A stretch of 64,000 nucleotides of DNA from CAMCQY01 sp044370415 (GTDB lineage: Bacteria > Planctomycetota > Planctomycetia > Pirellulales > UBA1268). Shown one piece after another: positions 10,404 to 19,359 of this stretch (the stretch's first letter is position 1; each line of letters opens with the position of its first letter). The stretch covers positions 12,626-76,625 of the forward strand of contig JBILVO010000003.1 of NCBI GenBank assembly GCA_044370415.1, read 5' to 3'. The notes under the pieces were generated by a model, which was not told the origin of the DNA, did no database searches, and saw only the letters and a program-made list of their open reading frames with translations. A program made the translations under genes and the position numbers.

Positions 10404-11888
10404 ATGCGTTCCTCCCGCCGGTTCCCGTCCTCCCGCCCGTTCATGGCCGCCCCGCGCACGCAGTTCTACCACCCCGCGAAGCTGATCGACGGGGCGCTGC
10501 ACGGCGTCGATCGCGCGATCCGGCGCGCCGAGGGCTTCTCGCTGGTGGTCGGGTCGCCCGGCACCGGCAAGTCGCTGCTGCTGGCGAAGGTGGCGGAGAG
10601 CGTGGGCGACGACTTCGCGGTGGCGCTGCTTTCGGGGGCGCGGATCTGCACGCGTCGGGCGCTGTGGCAGTCGATCCTCGCGGAGCTCGGGCAGCCCTAC
10701 CGCGGCATCGACGAGGCGGAGCTGCGGATCGCCGTGGTCGAGACCGTCCGCGGACTGGCCGCACGGGGATCCGGGCTCGTGATCCTCGTGGACGAGGCCC
10801 ACACGCTGCCGCTGCGGCTGATCGAGGAGCTGCGGCTCCTCGCCAACACGCCCACGCCGTTGCCGGCCGTGCACATCGTGCTCGCGGGCACGTCGTCCCT
10901 CGAGGAGCGGCTGGGGGCGCCGAAGATGGAGAGCTGCACCCAGCGGATCGCGATGCGGGCCTACCTCGAGCCGCTCGACCATGCCGAGACCGTCGCCTAC
11001 CTGCGGACACAGATGAAGGCCGCCGGCCTGGACTGGGATGCGGCCTTCGATCGCGGCTGCGACGACGCCGTCTACGGCGCCGCCGACGGCGTGCCGCGGC
11101 TAGTCAACCAGATCTGCGACCAGGCGCTCGTGCTCGTCGGAGAGGGCCGTCGCGTGCGGCCGGCCGACATCGCCGCGGCGTGGCAGGAGATCCAGCGGCT
11201 GCCCGCGCCTGGCTCCCTCGGCGCCATGGCAGCGGACGAGGCCGCGGCCGTCGTGGGGCCCGCCGCCGCGGACCGTGCGCCCGGCATGGACTTCGGCGAC
11301 GCGGCGCCGTTGTCGACGATCGAATTCGGGTCGCTCGACGAGGAGGTCTTCACCCGGTTCGACGACGCCGTGGAGGGCGTGCCCGTGGCCGGCCCGGCGG
11401 CGTCGCGGCAGGCCGACGACGGCTTCCGCGGGAACGTCGATCCGTGGCACGGGCCGGACGTGGAGTTCGTGTTCGACGCCGACGCCGACCCGTTCCAGGA
11501 GTTCTTCGAGCAGGAGGAACGAATCGTGGATCGCTACCTCGTGCGGTCGGGTGACGGCTTCGGCGGCCAGCCGCGGGTGTCCAGCCGCGAGGGCGAGGCC
11601 ATCGTTCGCGAGCTGATGGAACTCGAGGGTGAACGGGCGACGAAGGCCGGCCGCGAGCTGGCCGGCGGGCGGGGCCGCGACGGCGGCGTCGGGGCCCGTG
11701 AGACCGCCGCGGCGTCGGCCGGCGGCACGACGACCTCGGAGAACGCGGAAGCCGCGGCGTGCGACGATGCCGACATGGTGGTGATCGAGGAGGACATGCT
11801 GGTTCCCGCCAGCGCGCAGCCGTCGATTGCAGCGGTGCGGCTGGGCGACTACCGCCGGCTCTTCGCACGGCTGCGCCGCGGGGGGTAA
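10404..11888 (+). CDS. ExeA/GspA-type AAA ATPase
   Basis: 494 residues. After a short basic start (an alternative ATG is at 10443) comes FYHPAKLIDGALHGVDRAI, typical of ExeA-family ATPases. Walker A is GSPGTGKS at 50-57 and Walker B LVILVDEAH at 125-133. A sensor segment VLAGTSSLEERL and a C-terminal lid (DGVPRLVNQICDQALV) complete the domain by about residue 270. The remaining 220 residues are acidic and low in complexity, with no recognised domain or membrane helix. ExeA assembles type II secretion outer-membrane pores, but planctomycetes have many such ATPases of unknown role and no secretion genes are adjacent. A DPM1-like gene follows after 13 bases. Confidence 0.8.
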   Translation: MRSSRRFPSSRPFMAAPRTQFYHPAKLIDGALHGVDRAIRRAEGFSLVVGSPGTGKSLLLAKVAESVGDDFAVALLSGARICTRRALWQSILAELGQPYRGIDEAELRIAVVETVRGLAARGSGLVILVDEAHTLPLRLIEELRLLANTPTPLPAVHIVLAGTSSLEERLGAPKMESCTQRIAMRAYLEPLDHAETVAYLRTQMKAAGLDWDAAFDRGCDDAVYGAADGVPRLVNQICDQALVLVGEGRRVRPADIAAAWQEIQRLPAPGSLGAMAADEAAAVVGPAAADRAPGMDFGDAAPLSTIEFGSLDEEVFTRFDDAVEGVPVAGPAASRQADDGFRGNVDPWHGPDVEFVFDADADPFQEFFEQEERIVDRYLVRSGDGFGGQPRVSSREGEAIVRELMELEGERATKAGRELAGGRGRDGGVGARETAAASAGGTTTSENAEAAACDDADMVVIEEDMLVPASAQPSIAAVRLGDYRRLFARLRRGG

Positions 11889-11901
11889 GCTTCCGGCCAC
11901 G

Positions 11902-12663
11902 ATGGCCACGACAGCAGCCACTTTTTCCCGTGACGATTGGCCGCCGGGCCGCGTGCTCGTCGTGTCGGCGACCTACAACGAGCGCGACAACATCGTCGCG
12001 CTGATCGATCGCGTGCTCGCGGTGTCGCCCGAGCTGCAACTGCTGATCGTCGACGACGACTCGCCCGACGGCACCGGCAGGGTGGCGCTTGAGCGGGCGG
12101 AGGCCGAGCCCCGGCTGCACGTGCTCGTGCGGCACGGTCGGCGGGGCCTCGGCTCGGCCATCGTGGAGGGATTCCGCCTCGGCCGCCAGCACGGCTTCGA
12201 CGTCGCCGTCAACATGGACGCCGACTTCAGCCACGACCCCGCCGACATCCCCCGGCTGCTGGCCGCGCTCGAGCCCGTCGGCGGCCGGCCCGCCGCCGTG
12301 GTCGTCGGATCGCGCCGCGTGCCGGGCGGCCGCATCGTGGGCTGGCCGATCAAGCGGCACGTGGCCAGCCGCATGGTCTCGTGGTTCACACGCTGGGTGC
12401 TGCGCGTGCCGATCCGCGACGCCTCGAGCGGCTTTCGCGCCGTGCGCCTCGATGCGTTCGAGGCATTGACGGGACCATTCGCCGCAGGCTACGCCTTCCA
12501 GGAAGACATGCTCTGGCGGGTGCACCGGGCGGGCGGCCGGCTGGCGGAGGTGCCGATCACGTTCGAGGATCGCAAGGCTGGCGCCAGCAAGGCCGACCTC
12601 GCCGAGAGCCGCCGCAGCATCGGCGAACTGCTCCACCTGGCGCGGCTGACGTGGCTCGGGTAG
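11902..12663 (+). CDS. Dolichol/polyprenyl-phosphate mannosyltransferase-like glycosyltransferase (GT2)
   Basis: 253 residues from the ATG at 11902. The GT-A fold motifs are in order: VSATYNERDNI, LIVDDDSPDGTG, GSAIVEGFRLG, NMDADFSHDP (metal-binding Asp residues), and later SSGFRA and GYAFQEDMLWR. No C-terminal membrane anchor is present, which matches the soluble DPM1 form. It should move a sugar from a nucleotide donor to a polyprenyl phosphate, making lipid-linked donors for GT-C enzymes. The adjacent large membrane protein on the other strand looks like such a GT-C enzyme. Confidence 0.85.
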   Translation: MATTAATFSRDDWPPGRVLVVSATYNERDNIVALIDRVLAVSPELQLLIVDDDSPDGTGRVALERAEAEPRLHVLVRHGRRGLGSAIVEGFRLGRQHGFDVAVNMDADFSHDPADIPRLLAALEPVGGRPAAVVVGSRRVPGGRIVGWPIKRHVASRMVSWFTRWVLRVPIRDASSGFRAVRLDAFEALTGPFAAGYAFQEDMLWRVHRAGGRLAEVPITFEDRKAGASKADLAESRRSIGELLHLARLTWLG

Positions 12664-12670
12664 CCGCCGT

Positions 12671-14710
12671 TTAGCGGGCCGGCGCCGGCGACGATTCGAA
12701 GGCCCTGGGCGCGGGGAACGTGGGCGGCCCGAGCGTCGACTGGCCGGGGAATCCGCCGGCCGCCGGCCGGCCCTGGGCGCCCGCCGGCTGTTGCAGTGGA
12801 AATCCGGGCTGCTGCTGCGGCTGGGTTGGCGGCTGGGGGAATGATGGCTGCTGGGGCACCGACAGGGGCCCTGCTTGCGGAGCCGGCTCGGGCGTCAGCT
12901 GCCCGGCGAGCGGGTCGGGCTTCTCGCCGGTCGCCACAGCGAGACCCTCGATCGCGTCCTTCAGGTCGGGCTTGAGCTCCAGCGCCCGGCGAAACTCCCG
13001 GATCGCCTCCTCGGTCTCGCCGGCACGGTAGAGGGTGACGCCCAGGTTGTTGTGGAGGGCGGGATTGTCGGGAGACCGCGAGAGGAGGGCCCGGAAGGGC
13101 TCGGCAGCCTCCTTGAAACGCTTGGCGGCGAAGAGGGCGTTTGCGAGGTTCAGCTGCATGGCGTCGACGTTCGGCGTGCGGCGGTTGGCCTCTATGTATT
13201 CCGCGATGGCCTCGTCGTGCCGGCCCAAGGCAGACAGGGTCGTGCCGAGGTTGTTGTGCGTTTCGCCGAGGTCGGGCCGCAGCTGCGTCGCCTTCGTGAA
13301 GTGCTGGAACGCTTTCTGCACGTCGCCGCGGGAGAACAGCCGCGCGCCGAGGCGGTTGTGCGCCTGCCAGGCGTCGTCGTTGAGCTGGAGGGTGTAGGTC
13401 CAGAGCTTGTCCTCGTTCGCCCACGCGTTCGCGTAGAAGAACGAGAGCAGGCAGAACGTCGCCAGGACGATGCTGCCGCCGGCGACGAACGCCAGCCGCG
13501 ACCGCTGTTCGGCCCTCGCGTAGAGCCACATCACCGCTGCCCCCATGAGCGCCACGGGGCCGATCATCGGCAGGTAGATGAAGTGGTCTGCGACCCACGT
13601 GATCCGCATGTACGCGATCGTGACGAAGCCCAGCACCGGAGCGACCATGAGCAGGAAGAACCCGAGTGCGAAGAGGACGTGCCGGCCCCAGGTGCTGCGA
13701 TTCATCCAGCACCACGCGGCCGCCGCAAAGATCACGGGCCAGGCGAGAAACTGCTCCGGCTTCGGCGGATCCACCGCCCATTTGGGGTAGATCGGCAGCA
13801 GGTTGATCGGCCACACGATCTGCTTGAGGTAGAAGAGGATCGCCATGCCCGCGGTGGCGATCCGAGAGGCGGCGCCGCCCACGATGATCGTCTCCGCGCC
13901 GATGGCGCGGCTCCACTGGTAGCTACAGGTGATGATGCCCAGTGCCAGCGAGATCATGAAGAAGGGGGCGGCCTTGATGAGATCGACGATCGTCACCTCG
14001 CCGCGCTTCCACCAGGCGTGGAGCAGCAGCACCACCGGCATGGCGACCATCGACGTCTTGGCGAGCATCGCCAGCAGGAAGAACACGATCGAGGCCAGGT
14101 AGAAGGCGTGGCGGCTGCCGCCGTCGTCCTTCTCGTTGTCATGATGCTCGTCCTGGGCCTCGTCCTGCATGACCCAGCAGAGGCAGGAGAGCAGGAAGAG
14201 CGGCAGTGACAGCGTGTTCTTCGTCTCCGAGACCCAGGCCACCGATTCCACCGCAACGGGGTGGATGGCGAAGAGGAGGCCGCTCAGCCAGGCCCCCGGA
14301 ATCCGCATGCGGTCCAGCAGCGCCCACAGGAGCAACGCGGCGACGATGTGCAGCACGATCGTCGTGATGTGGTAGCCGGTCGACTGGTCGTGGAAGAACG
14401 GCCACTGCGCCCAGAGCGCCGTGTAGCTCAGCGGGAAGAAGTCGGCTCCGTCGGGATTGAACCAGAGCTTCGCGAGCCCCCGCAGGGAGGTCGACTGGAC
14501 CACCTGGTTCTGCCAGATCAGCTGATCGTCGTCCCACAGCCACTCGCCGTGGTAGGTGGGCGAGTAGATCCACAGCCCGGCGAGGATGATGATCGCCGCC
14601 TGCAAGAGCAGGTTCCGCCAGGTGGCGGCATCGTCGGTGGAGACGTCCGCGGCAGCCGCAGGCTGCCGGAAGGAGGCGGGGGGGGCATGTTTTTCGGTGC
14701 GGGCTCGCAT
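12671..14710 (-). CDS. TMTC-like membrane glycosyltransferase with TPR repeats
   Basis: 679 residues. Roughly ten transmembrane helices fill residues 40-430. The first loop has the acidic WLWDDDQLIWQN motif and a later one SETKNTLSLPLF, both characteristic of the TMTC/GT-C group of protein O-glycosyltransferases. About four TPR units follow (for example THNNLGTTLSALGRHDEAIAEY and LHNNLGVTLYRAGETEEAI). The final 90 residues are Pro/Gln-rich and probably disordered, lying outside the membrane. The substrate may be a polyprenyl-phosphate sugar made by the converging DPM1-like enzyme at 11902-12663; that link is inferred from position only. A short His/Asp/Glu-rich loop (DEAQDEHHDNEKDDG) near residue 190 is odd. 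Confidence 0.75.
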   Translation of the reverse strand: MRARTEKHAPPASFRQPAAAADVSTDDAATWRNLLLQAAIIILAGLWIYSPTYHGEWLWDDDQLIWQNQVVQSTSLRGLAKLWFNPDGADFFPLSYTALWAQWPFFHDQSTGYHITTIVLHIVAALLLWALLDRMRIPGAWLSGLLFAIHPVAVESVAWVSETKNTLSLPLFLLSCLCWVMQDEAQDEHHDNEKDDGGSRHAFYLASIVFFLLAMLAKTSMVAMPVVLLLHAWWKRGEVTIVDLIKAAPFFMISLALGIITCSYQWSRAIGAETIIVGGAASRIATAGMAILFYLKQIVWPINLLPIYPKWAVDPPKPEQFLAWPVIFAAAAWCWMNRSTWGRHVLFALGFFLLMVAPVLGFVTIAYMRITWVADHFIYLPMIGPVALMGAAVMWLYARAEQRSRLAFVAGGSIVLATFCLLSFFYANAWANEDKLWTYTLQLNDDAWQAHNRLGARLFSRGDVQKAFQHFTKATQLRPDLGETHNNLGTTLSALGRHDEAIAEYIEANRRTPNVDAMQLNLANALFAAKRFKEAAEPFRALLSRSPDNPALHNNLGVTLYRAGETEEAIREFRRALELKPDLKDAIEGLAVATGEKPDPLAGQLTPEPAPQAGPLSVPQQPSFPQPPTQPQQQPGFPLQQPAGAQGRPAAGGFPGQSTLGPPTFPAPRAFESSPAPAR

Positions 14711-14805
14711 AGCGATCAGTATTGCTTCCAGCCTGCGGTGGCGACAGCCCACCCGGGGCCGCCGCGGGCGGGGGCACAGGCCGCCCGGACGAAGGTCAGT
14801 CCAGC

Positions 14806-16590
14806 TCAGTCCAGAGGCACGCAGACCAGATCGCCGGCCTCGCTCTCGATCCGCGGCTTCGTGCGGCCCGCCTCGAGCTGTTCGACGATCTGCCGCCCCC
14901 TCTCGGGGAAGGCGTTGCGATTGATGTACACCGCCGCGAAGCCGAGTTCCTTGAGCCGTTCGACGGCCTTGTCGAGCGGCACCTTTGCGAGCTCCTGCTG
15001 CCATTGCTCCCGCTGACGGCCCTTCATGGAGCCATACGAGAACCGGAGGTTCTTCGCAAAGAGATAGGGACGGAAGTGGTCGTATGGCGGCACGCCCGGG
15101 GCCGGCGATTCAGGAAACTCCATGATCGGCAGCTGGAAGACCATCGCGTCGGGAGGCAGGGCGGCCTCCATCCGGGCCACGAAGTCGCGGTCGGCTGCGA
15201 TCTGGCGGGCGATGGCGGCCGTGTCGCCCGGCGCCGGCGTCCGCGGCACCTGGTCCCACAGCGCGACGATGCAGAGCACAGCCGCCGTGAGCTGTGCCGC
15301 CGCTGGCGTGCCCGACTGGCCCCCCTTCGCGGTGTCCCGGTCGCGGTCCGTCAGCCATCGCGCCGCGAACGCGAGGACGATGGCGAGGATCACCACGCTG
15401 TAGCGACACCCGGTGCGAAAGAGCGTGAAGCCCGCGGCGCCGAGGATCGCGTTGAGGCCGCCGGTCGAGAAGCAGAGCACGATCCAGAGCACCCACCAGG
15501 CCTCCATGGGGATCGCGTCGCTGCGGCGACGGACGACGTCGCGCACGGTCGTGGCGACGAGGAGCCCGAGCGATGCCAGGCCGAGCAGGCCGAGGTAGGA
15601 GCCCTCGTCCTGAAGCGGCGAAGCGGGGGGAATGCCGCGGGCGGGATCACCCACGCGGTGGGCGGTCGCGAATGCCGCGAACGCCCCGGAGTGGTGCGTG
15701 ACCGGCGGCACCACCAGATCGACGAGCTTCAGCCCGTAGATCTCGAGCCACCGGTACTCGCGGACGATGGCGCCGGCGTTGGGGCCGTTGACGGCGCGGA
15801 ACGTCCACGTGTCGAGGTTCATCAGCACGAAGGCGGCGGCCGCGGCGCCGACGACCGCGAACGCAGCCTTGAGCGGCGCACGGGAGCCCGTTCGCATCGC
15901 GAGCACGCCCGCGCCGAGCAGCGTCAGCTGGCAGAGCACGTTGGTCCAGTAGGTGTTCTGGAGGCCCGTGAGGATGGCGATCGCGACCGACCAGTGAAAC
16001 TCCGGCGTGCCGAACTGGAGGCCGGGTTCCCGGGCGGCCCACCGCCAGACGAGGAGAAACAGCGGCACGTGCCATGCATGGGCCACCGTGATGTGATGCG
16101 GCGACTGGGCGAAGATGAAGGGCGCCAGGCCGTAGGCGAGCCCGGCGACGAACGACCAGACCGTCGAGCTGCCGAGCACGTGGGCCACGCAGAACATCGT
16201 GGCGGCTGCGAGGAGGTGGCCGGCCAGCAGGGCGATGTTGAGGCCGGCGAAAAGCCCAAACGCCCTGCCGAGGAGGCCGAAGCAGATGACCGGCAGCTCC
16301 TCGATCGACGGCCAGTCGGACCAGTTGGCTTCGTAAGGCGCCCCGAGCTGCGGCACGGTCTTCCAGCACAGGGGAACGACATGGCCGTCGCCCGCGGCCT
16401 TCATCCATGCGAACGTGCTGACGACGTCCGCATAGAAGCCGTCGAGGTATTGCGACGGCGTGTTCCAGGCTGCGGCCGTCCACCGGCCGGTGCCCGCGCA
16501 CCAGGCGAGGCCCACGAGCAGCAGCAGCGCCGCCAGCCACGGCAGTGATCTGGTCTGGAAGGCTGCGGACGACTGGGTGGGGGCTGCCAT
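14806..16590 (-). CDS. Large polytopic membrane protein, GT-C type glycosyltransferase-like
   Basis: 594 residues from ATG 16590; an alternative ATG at 16638 would add 16. About eleven hydrophobic helices. The first external loop carries charged and aromatic residues (NWSDWPSIEELPVICF) of the kind seen in GT-C glycosyltransferases and YfhO-like proteins. The soluble end holds segments such as MEFPESPAPG. It resembles in layout the protein at 27877-30018. It probably transfers a lipid-linked sugar outside the membrane, but no known catalytic motif is certain. The frame stays open upstream to 18273, antisense to the TPP enzyme; that part is a GC-driven artefact. Confidence 0.6.
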   Translation of the reverse strand: MAAPTQSSAAFQTRSLPWLAALLLLVGLAWCAGTGRWTAAAWNTPSQYLDGFYADVVSTFAWMKAAGDGHVVPLCWKTVPQLGAPYEANWSDWPSIEELPVICFGLLGRAFGLFAGLNIALLAGHLLAAATMFCVAHVLGSSTVWSFVAGLAYGLAPFIFAQSPHHITVAHAWHVPLFLLVWRWAAREPGLQFGTPEFHWSVAIAILTGLQNTYWTNVLCQLTLLGAGVLAMRTGSRAPLKAAFAVVGAAAAAFVLMNLDTWTFRAVNGPNAGAIVREYRWLEIYGLKLVDLVVPPVTHHSGAFAAFATAHRVGDPARGIPPASPLQDEGSYLGLLGLASLGLLVATTVRDVVRRRSDAIPMEAWWVLWIVLCFSTGGLNAILGAAGFTLFRTGCRYSVVILAIVLAFAARWLTDRDRDTAKGGQSGTPAAAQLTAAVLCIVALWDQVPRTPAPGDTAAIARQIAADRDFVARMEAALPPDAMVFQLPIMEFPESPAPGVPPYDHFRPYLFAKNLRFSYGSMKGRQREQWQQELAKVPLDKAVERLKELGFAAVYINRNAFPERGRQIVEQLEAGRTKPRIESEAGDLVCVPLD

Positions 16591-16815
16591 CGCGGGGCCT
16601 GCGCGGGGACGTCGTTGCGGGGAGGTCACGCCGTCCATCGGTCGGCGGGCCCCGCGACGATTCTCGCCGAAACGCCGCGGGATTTCATCCCTCGCCCCCG
16701 GATGTCGGACGGCACGCACGTGCGGCCGTCGCCCGTCGGATCGCCGGGAACGCGTGGTATGATTTCCGCGGTCTTCGGGCGTGATCAGCAGCGCGGACGG
16801 TGTCGCACGACGAGC

Positions 16816-18642
16816 ATGCAACGAGTAGCCGACTTCATCGCCGACCGGCTGGTGGCCGCGGGAATCCGCCACGTGTTCATGGTGACGGGCGGCGGGGCGA
16901 TGCACCTCAACGACGCCCTCGGCAACCATCCCGGGCTCGAGCCCGTGTTCTTCCACCACGAGCAGGCCGCCGCGATGGCCGCCGAGGCCTATTTCCGGCT
17001 CACGGGCCGGATGGCCGCGGTGAACGTGACCACCGGGCCGGGGGCGATCAATGCCATCAACGGCGTCTTCGGAGCACACGTCGACTCGATGGCGATGGTG
17101 GTCGTCTCGGGACAGGTGAAGCGGGAGACGCTCGTCCAGTCGACCGGCCTGCGGCTGCGGCAGCTGGGCGACCAGGAGGCCGACGTCATCGGCATGGTGC
17201 GCGGGGTCACCAAGTATTCCGCGCTCGTCGACGATCCGGCCGGCATCCGCTACCACGTGGACCGGGCGCTGCACCTGGCGACGTTTCGCCGGCCGGGCCC
17301 GGTCTGGCTCGACATCCCCGTCGACGTGCAGGCCACGCCGATCGATCCGCAGGCGCTCGCCCCCTACGATCCGGCCGAGGATGCGCCCGCCATGCGCACG
17401 GCCGACCTGCCGGCGGCGATGGCCGACGTCGTCGCCCGGCTCGAGCGGGCCGAGCGGCCGGTGATCTACGCCGGCACGGGCATCCGGCTCTCGGGGCAGT
17501 ACGAGCGATTTCTCGCGATCGCCGACCGGCTGCGGGTGCCGGTGGTGACGGCGTGGAACTCCAACGACCTCCTGCCCGACGACCATCCGGCCTATGCCGG
17601 CCGGCCGGGCTCGCTCGGCACGCGGGCCGGCAATTTCACGGTGCAGAACGCCGACGTCGTGCTGGTGCTGGGGTGCCGGCTCAACATCCGGCTCGTGAGC
17701 TACAACTGGCGGAGCTTCGCACCGCGGGCCCACCGGATCATGGTGGACGTCGACGCGGCCGAGCTCGACAAGCCCACGCTGTCGATGCAGCAGAAGATCC
17801 ACGCCGACCTGGCCGACGTGATGCCGCTGCTCGACGCCGCAACGGCGCGGTGGCGGCCGCACCACGACACGTGGCTGGCCTGGTGCCGCGACCGCGTCGC
17901 CCGCTACCCGGTCGTCCTGCCGGAATACTGGGACACGCCCGAGCCGGTGAATCCCTACTGCTTCATGCAGCGGCTCTTCGAGCAGCTGGTCGAGGACGAC
18001 GTCGTGGCGTGCGGCGACGGCACCGCCTGCGTGGCGGCCTTCCAGGCGGCCATCGTCCGCCGTGGCCAGCGGATCTTCCACAACTCCGGCTGCGCCTCGA
18101 TGGGCTACGACCTGCCGGCCGCGATCGGGGCGGCGCTGGCGCGGCCGGACCTCGACCGCATCATCTGTCTCGCCGGCGACGGCAGCGTGATGATGAACCT
18201 GCAGGAACTGCAGACGATCGTCGGCCTCGGTCTGCCGGTGAAGATCTTCGTGCTGAACAACTCGGGCTACCATTCGATCCGGCAGACGCAGGCGAGCTTC
18301 TTCGCCGGCCGCATCGTGGGCTGCGGAACCGATTCGGGCCTGTCATTCCCCGATTTCGGGAAGGTCGCGGCGGCCTTCGGACTGCCGTTCGAGCGGTGCT
18401 CTCGTCACGCCGACCTCGCGGCCGCGATCAGGCGGACGTTGGCGTGCCCCGGGCCGGCGATGTGCGAAGTGGGGCTCGATCTTAACCAGCAGTTTGCCCC
18501 CAAGCTCTCGTCCCGCAAGCTCGCGGACGGGAGCATGGTGACGTCGTCGCTCGAGGATATGGCCCCGTTCCTCCCGCGCGAGGAGCTGGCATCGAACATG
18601 ATCGGCGGCTCCCAGCCCGCCCCCCGGAGAGCCCCGTCATGA
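16816..18642 (+). CDS. Thiamine-diphosphate-dependent enzyme, acetolactate-synthase-like
   Basis: 608 residues. The N-terminal Pyr domain has the catalytic Glu in FFHHEQAAAMAAEAYFR (Glu49), followed by NVTTGPGAINAINGVFGAHVDSMAM. A central domain has PVIYAGTGIRLSG. The C-terminal PP domain has GDGS near residue 454 and, 27 residues on, LNNSGYHS, together the ThDP motif. The family includes acetolactate synthase, but no regulatory subunit is near. The next gene overlaps by four bases and encodes an SDR; a cyclase and a NeuB-type synthase follow. This context points to a sugar-modifying carboligase or decarboxylase, such as YerE, which adds a two-carbon branch to a CDP-dideoxy-ketosugar. Substrate unproven. 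Confidence 0.85.
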   Translation: MQRVADFIADRLVAAGIRHVFMVTGGGAMHLNDALGNHPGLEPVFFHHEQAAAMAAEAYFRLTGRMAAVNVTTGPGAINAINGVFGAHVDSMAMVVVSGQVKRETLVQSTGLRLRQLGDQEADVIGMVRGVTKYSALVDDPAGIRYHVDRALHLATFRRPGPVWLDIPVDVQATPIDPQALAPYDPAEDAPAMRTADLPAAMADVVARLERAERPVIYAGTGIRLSGQYERFLAIADRLRVPVVTAWNSNDLLPDDHPAYAGRPGSLGTRAGNFTVQNADVVLVLGCRLNIRLVSYNWRSFAPRAHRIMVDVDAAELDKPTLSMQQKIHADLADVMPLLDAATARWRPHHDTWLAWCRDRVARYPVVLPEYWDTPEPVNPYCFMQRLFEQLVEDDVVACGDGTACVAAFQAAIVRRGQRIFHNSGCASMGYDLPAAIGAALARPDLDRIICLAGDGSVMMNLQELQTIVGLGLPVKIFVLNNSGYHSIRQTQASFFAGRIVGCGTDSGLSFPDFGKVAAAFGLPFERCSRHADLAAAIRRTLACPGPAMCEVGLDLNQQFAPKLSSRKLADGSMVTSSLEDMAPFLPREELASNMIGGSQPAPRRAPS

Positions 18643-19334
18643 CCACTGCACCAGACCACACTGCGGCAGGCCGCACCGTCCTCATCACCGGCGGAGCGCG
18701 GGGCATCGGCGCGGCGATCGCGACGCGGTTGCGTGCGTCGGGCCACACGGTGCTGGCGCCGACCCGCGAGGAACTCGACCTCGCCGTGCCGGAGTCGGTC
18801 GACGGGTTCCTGGCCCGACTGCGCGGCGTCGAGATCGACATCCTCGTCAACAACGCCGGCATCAACATCCTGCGGCCGATCGCCGAGATCGACGAAGCGA
18901 CGTGGGCGACGATGCTGCAGGTGAACCTGACGTCGGCCCTGCGGCTCACGCAGGAGATCGCACCCACCATGGCCGCGCGGGGATGGGGGCGGATCCTCAA
19001 CGTGGCCAGCATCTTCGCCGTGGTGACGCGGGAGCGGCGCGGGGCGTATTCCATGACGAAGGCAGCGCTGGCGGCGCTGACGCGCACGGCGGCGGTCGAA
19101 TACGGTCCCGGCGGCGTCCTCGTCAACGCGCTGGCGCCGGGCTACGTCGATACCGAGCTGACGCGGCGGAACAATCCGCCCGACGCCATCGCGGCGATCG
19201 AGTCGGGAATCCCGCTGCGCCGGATGGCCCAGGCCGCGGAACTGGCGGAGGCGGCCGCGTTCCTCGTGTCGGACGCCAATTCGTACCTCACGGGCCAGAC
19301 TATCATCGTGGACGGCGGTTTCACCTGCCTGTGA
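18639..19334 (+). CDS. Short-chain dehydrogenase/reductase (SDR)
   Basis: 231 residues, overlapping the TPP gene by ATGA, so translation is coupled. Classical SDR features are all present: cofactor motif TGGARGIG at 17-24, NNAGINIL, the catalytic Ser in LNVASIFA, YSMTK with the catalytic Tyr and Lys near 136-140, and the C-terminal LTGQTIIVDGGF. It would reduce a ketone or oxidise an alcohol with NAD(P)(H). As partner of the TPP enzyme it may reduce the keto group formed by carboligation, in the manner of the YerE/YerF pair; this is inferred. Confidence 0.9.
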   Translation: MTTAPDHTAAGRTVLITGGARGIGAAIATRLRASGHTVLAPTREELDLAVPESVDGFLARLRGVEIDILVNNAGINILRPIAEIDEATWATMLQVNLTSALRLTQEIAPTMAARGWGRILNVASIFAVVTRERRGAYSMTKAALAALTRTAAVEYGPGGVLVNALAPGYVDTELTRRNNPPDAIAAIESGIPLRRMAQAAELAEAAAFLVSDANSYLTGQTIIVDGGFTCL

Positions 19335-19359
19335 ATGGCCGCGTGAAGCCGGCGGCGCT

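Noticed and set aside
16591..18273. Upstream extension of the 14806-16590 membrane protein to 1155 residues
   Set aside because: The added part is antisense to the well-supported TPP enzyme and has no hydrophobic or family signal.
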